Source of the DNA: Tilletiaria anomala UBC 951
Lineage: Eukaryota; Basidiomycota; Exobasidiomycetes; Georgefischeriales; Tilletiariaceae
DNA length: 64,000 nt
Assembly (NCBI RefSeq): GCF_000711695.1
Contig: NW_013547007.1
Coordinates: 1-64,000, forward strand
Reading direction: 5' to 3'
Position 1 is the first letter of the stretch. The number at the start of each line of letters is the position of its first letter. The notes below the pieces were generated by a model. The model had not been told where the DNA came from, did no database searches, and saw nothing but the letters and a program-made list of their open reading frames with translations. Positions 60,651 to 64,000 of the stretch are shown here, piece after piece. The position numbers were made by a program, and so were the translations under genes.

Positions 60651-61428
60651 GCTCGCTCCCTCGAATCATCGGCTCTAGTGAAGCGATCAATAGGGGCTGC
60701 CTGCCACCTACGGTCACAGCTCCATGTAGCATTGATCGGCCCCTTTGTCTAAAGCACGTCTGTGTTTATCATATCACTATAGATTATTGCTAGCATATCT
60801 AGTTCCCGCTGTCCCTTGCTTTCGCGTGCCTCATCAAGCCTTGCTCGCCCACCCACAGCCATTGAGTTGAAAGCGCTGCCCCCCCCCCGACGTGAGCCGC
60901 TCTTGCTCCGTCCGACTTCTCGCCGCTTGGTTTGACTCGTGAAGTAACAGGACATTGCGCCGTAGACAGCCGGGCACCGCAATGCATTGTGCGCTACATT
61001 TGGCATATATTTCGAACAGAGATAATTGCAAAAGCTTGAGACTCATGAAAGAGACTGATCCTTGTTCCCCTTGCCTCAGTGGCTTCTCTACCCAAATTGC
61101 TGGCAAGGTAGCCGGTGGCACGTCCAAGCGCATGGTTGACAGCCTCTGGTTACATTGTCATCAATAAGCCCGAGCTTCTGCTCCGGCATATGGAAGCATG
61201 CATACTGAAAGGACATCCGCCACCTGAATGGGATCGACAGCGGAAGCGGCGGCAGCAAAGAGGGAACAAGTGAAAGGCCAAGGCGAGGTGGAGCGGATCG
61301 GCAAGGCAAGATGACTGTGCTTTCGGCGCACATCAGCAGTCGTTCGATTCCCGAAATGGCAGACTTTAGCTGAGGCGCGAGGATAAGTTCAGAGGTCGGA
61401 TCTTAACAATCTTGTGCATTGATTCCCA
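60651..61428. other. Convergent 3' interval between the Ca2+-ATPase second half and HUB1
   Basis: 778 bp, no gene supported. A run of about nine or ten C lies near 60880. Short open frames on both strands have no domain. Confidence 0.35.
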
Positions 61429-62071
61429 TCAGTACATCTCCAGGGACGCGCCCTGCAGGACGGATTGGACAAGTCGGCATCAGACTGTGGTCCTAGGCGG
61501 CTGTGCGTAGGAGACCCAAAGAAGGGAGAGACTTACGTCGTGAATCTCATCTGCGCATCCAGGTAAGGTATAGAAGTCTCAGCCGGGGTGCTGCGAAATG
61601 AACCTCGCAGCATGATCACAACTTACAGTCTGCAAGCGTAATGTGGTCCTTGAAGACTGTGTACCATTTCTTGAGCTGGATCTGGCCAGCGATATATTAA
61701 AAAAGCCGCAGAAGACGTTCGAAGACGTCATAAGACGAAGACAGTGGTCAGTTGTGCAAAGACGTCGGCAATCCCAGATATCGAATGCGCGCTTGCACCT
61801 TTTCTGGAGTCGTTCCGGTCTGTGCGGCGATGAGCTTCTTTAGATCACCAACAGTATCGTCCGGCGAGCACTTGACTCTTACTGCAGAAACGCAAATAGA
61901 GGACCGGAGAAGAGCAAAGGCGAGCATTGAAAAGGAATGAAACCCGCACCAAAGTGCAAAAGTCAGCGCTCTGCTTCCTTCGACCTTACCGGTGATGAAC
62001 AGCGACTGGCCCTCCCAATGCCCACCTTTCCGACCGAGACGGTCATTCGCGATAACCTCGATGAGCGGCAT
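61429..62071 (-). CDS. hub1: Ubiquitin-like splicing modifier HUB1/UBL5
   Basis: Five exons, 62071-62026, 61881-61799, 61681-61627, 61550-61537 and 61452-61429, give 73 residues, exactly the family length. The protein reads [66 protein letters not shown] and GASLEMY. This aligns from end to end with HUB1/UBL5, including the helix [17 protein letters not shown] and [10 protein letters not shown]. The usual C-terminal double Tyr is reduced to one Tyr, and GMNLELYYQ reads GASLEMY. Hub1 is not conjugated. It binds spliceosomal proteins such as Snu66 and Prp5 non-covalently and tunes splice-site choice. The fourth exon is only 14 nt (YEIHD), flanked by canonical AG and GTAAGT. Introns take up two thirds of the gene. 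Confidence 0.95.
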
Positions 62072-62735
62072 CTCCGGGGAGTGGCCTTCCGCGTGTTTGA
62101 CCTGCCCACTCTGCACTTAGCCTGGGAGTTCGTTGACTCCAATGAAATGTGTGCCTTGCTCAATCGCACAAGTGCGTCCTCCAGGTGTAAGGAAAACGAG
62201 GTGAAACGAGACTGTTGCGACAGAGCACTGGAATCAACTTCAGAGTCCATCCATTCATTCGCCTTGCGTCGGACATAACCCCGTATAAGTGCGAGCGAAT
62301 TCATTTTTTATCAGCTCTTCGGCACTTTACAAGTCTCTATAATCATTCTCCAATGAAAAGAAACAAATCGTTGCTTCATTGCCTGCTGGAGCTAGATCCT
62401 TAGTCGTTGCCGAACGTTCCGGGAGGTTAGCTCCCCTCCATCGTGAGTCTAAGCTCTCGACCTCGGAATGTATTTTGCAGCGCTGCATGCAAAAAAGCGA
62501 CAGCGCCTTGGACTCAGATCAAACCTATGCCGGGCTGCCACGTTCCATGCGCTCGCTGTTGCATCTAACGCCTCGACCCGTCCGATCGATTCACCGCTCA
62601 GGCCTAACGTCGCCACGCCTTTTGGCAACTCCTTTTATCGTCTGCAGCGTCGCTACAGGCCACGCCGTTGCCACCGACAGTTACCCCTGCTCGCTTGCTT
62701 CATTCGCGTTTCAAACTCAAGATCGCGCGAACAAC
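62072..62735. promoter_or_regulatory. Divergent promoter between HUB1 and the hemerythrin-like gene
   Basis: 664 bp between divergent starts. The frame of the hemerythrin gene is open upstream to about 62379, but the translation there has no family similarity, so it is treated as leader. No TATA box identified. Confidence 0.35.
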
Positions 62736-63589
62736 ATGTATCACATGAATTTGGACCCGTTCGACAGGGTGAGCGCCTCACGCCTTTCTCCTGAGCGTCT
62801 GCGGCCTCCTCACGACGCAGCGCGTAATAATGCATTCTATTTCGCCAAATGTGCTGACACGGGTTTTTATATATATTCATGGACTTCTTGTTCTCGCAGC
62901 TGCTAGCCGGTATGCTCCCATTCCATCAGTCGTTCCGGCAGAAGCACGCAGCCTTGATGCAGCGACTCCCCGCCACGCAGTCGATGTCCCGGTTAGAGCT
63001 TTTGTCCTACTTCCAACTAGCCCTTTCCCTGGCGGGGCACCTGGAGGCGCACCACAGAATAGAGGAGGGTGGGTTGAATTTCCGTGGGCTGAGAGACACT
63101 GTGCCTTTCCTAGTCCGTTCGGTTTCCCGTACCTTATCGGCAATACTTGAACATTGGAATCGTCTCACCCGCCATGCGATGTCACAATGCCTTAATGCAA
63201 GTCTAATTTGATTGGTCTGCTTACCATATTTCTCTCTCCTGCTGGCTCCGAACAACCCTTCAGCATATATTTTCCCATTGCTTGCGCCTAAGCTGCCTCA
63301 ATTTGGCAAAGAACACCTTAAAGAGCACACAACGATGCACGTAGCGGTCGAGGAGCTCGAAAAATACAGCAGCGCATGCAGCAAGGAGCTCAGATCGCTC
63401 AAGGAGAACAAGGAGAATGACGCAGAATGGCCAAAAGGCGTGTACGATGAGGACAAGATGAAGAGCATCCTTGAGCACTTGCGGGATACTCTATTCGTTC
63501 ACCTGGCGCACGAGGAGGACAGCCTCAAGGCTGAAACACTCAAGAAGGCAGGCTTCACTGAAAAGGACCTTGCAACCATTCCCATTTGA
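62736..63589 (+). CDS. Hemerythrin (HHE) cation-binding domain protein
   Basis: Exons 62736-62768, 62900-63068 and 63264-63589 give 175 residues. Exon 2 starts LLAGMLPFHQSFRQKHAAL and carries LLSYFQLALSLAGHLEAHHR; its IEE joins exon 3 AYIFPLLAPKLPQFGKEHLK. Further on are EHTTMHVAVEELEKYSS and LRDTLFVHLAHEEDSLKAET. The ligand pattern of the HHE fold is visible: H in PFHQSF, HH..EE in the second helix, H..MH in the third and HLAHEE in the fourth, so a di-iron or similar metal site is likely intact. Fungal members are small cytosolic proteins, roughly 180-250 residues, of unproven role; oxygen or iron sensing has been suggested for relatives. The short 11-residue first exon and the 195-nt second intron are inferred from splice sites and conservation across IEE|AYIFP. 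The N-terminus is the least certain part. Confidence 0.82.
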
Positions 63590-64000
63590 GAGTGTCTCGC
63601 GACATGGGGTCGTGCGATGTAGAAGGAATTTTCTATTGTATCATAGCATTGGTCGCAGCATTTGGAGAAGACGTACAAGAGGCCCTATTATCCTCACTGC
63701 GTGTACTTTACATCCATCGGAATGACAGCCGGACAACCGTTCTTCGGGAGATCCACGTGGCCCAAATTGTTGATCACTTCACCAGTAGTGACACCCTCTT
63801 CGTGACGGTCGTGGCTGATCATGTCTATAGGGAAACTGATTTAGAAATTCTGGAGTGTCAGAGGAGTAGATTTGAAAGGCCGAGTGCCAATCAAAGGGGA
63901 GAACGCAACGTCTTTCCAAGAGCTAATATGAGTCCGTGCCAGAGAAAGGACGCGAGACACTGAGCTGTGTTTCTCTCCGTGGCCGCTTCGATCCGTTGAA
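63590..64000. other. 3' flank of the hemerythrin-like gene to window end
   Basis: 411 bp. A 125-codon open frame on the plus strand (63586-63963) overlaps the end of the hemerythrin gene in another frame and shows no family similarity; not called. Part of a next gene may begin beyond the window. Confidence 0.3.

Overview
The window is nuclear DNA from a fungus, most likely a basidiomycete and probably Ustilaginomycotina (smut lineage). Direct evidence: compact spliced genes with mostly GT-AG introns of about 40-200 nt, often placed directly behind the start codon; moderately GC-rich coding DNA; CT-rich leaders; and a gene set made of fungal proteins (HAM1-like, VID27, Cqd2/Mcp2, Pmc1-type Ca2+-ATPase, HSF). 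The phylum is inferred from these features; no marker was aligned. I saw no rRNA, tRNA, CRISPR, transposon or virus-like element.

Layout. 0.4-3.8 kb: HAM1-like protein (+). 4.0-5.1 kb: COX16 and ERV1 joined in one spliced reading frame (-). 6.0-8.1 kb: SSF1/Peter Pan ribosome assembly factor (-). 9.7-13.5 kb: heat shock transcription factor (+). 13.8-17.4 kb: splicing factor SYF1 (-). 18.5-19.0 kb: DUF423 membrane protein (-). 19.3-19.8 kb: ATP synthase epsilon (+). 20.3-23.2 kb: tRNA dihydrouridine synthase DUS3 (-). 23.7-26.2 kb: cytosolic methionyl-tRNA synthetase with a WHEP tail (+). 26.3-26.9 kb: diphosphoinositol-polyphosphate Nudix hydrolase (-). 27.5-29.2 kb: intracellular GH5 glucanase (+). 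29.4-30.2 kb: two diverged copies of an unrecognised coding segment, looking decayed. 31.1-32.8 kb: CCCH/FG nucleoporin like NUP42 (+). 32.9-39.0 kb: a very long disordered RING-H2 protein (-). 39.5-40.4 kb: 3-hydroxyanthranilate dioxygenase (-). 41.8-44.7 kb: VID27 (-). 45.3-47.4 kb: eIF3d (+). 49.5-51.8 kb: mitochondrial ABC1/UbiB family protein (-). 52.9-53.8 kb: relic of an ABCA-type ABC transporter (+). 54.9-60.7 kb: a Pmc1-type Ca2+-ATPase in two separate pieces (+). 61.4-62.1 kb: HUB1/UBL5 (-). 62.7-63.6 kb: hemerythrin-like protein (+).

The genes are mostly unrelated housekeeping genes. Loose themes are mitochondrial biogenesis (COX16-ERV1, ATP15, Cqd2/Mcp2), translation and RNA (SSF1, SYF1, DUS3, MetRS, eIF3d, HUB1, NUP42) and calcium transport.

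Three observations stand out. (1) The Ca2+-ATPase is split in its luminal TM3-TM4 loop. The first half ends in a stop right after TM3. About 1 kb later the second half opens with an ATG and a classical signal-peptide-like sequence that would put TM4 in the correct orientation, so the two halves could in principle assemble. (2) COX16 is spliced in frame onto ERV1, giving a predicted 344-residue fusion of two inner membrane/intermembrane-space proteins. (3) An ABCA-type transporter has been reduced to a short relic in which the second membrane domain runs into the end of the second nucleotide-binding domain. Exon boundaries were worked out by hand from splice signals, phase and family conservation, and no transcript data were available.
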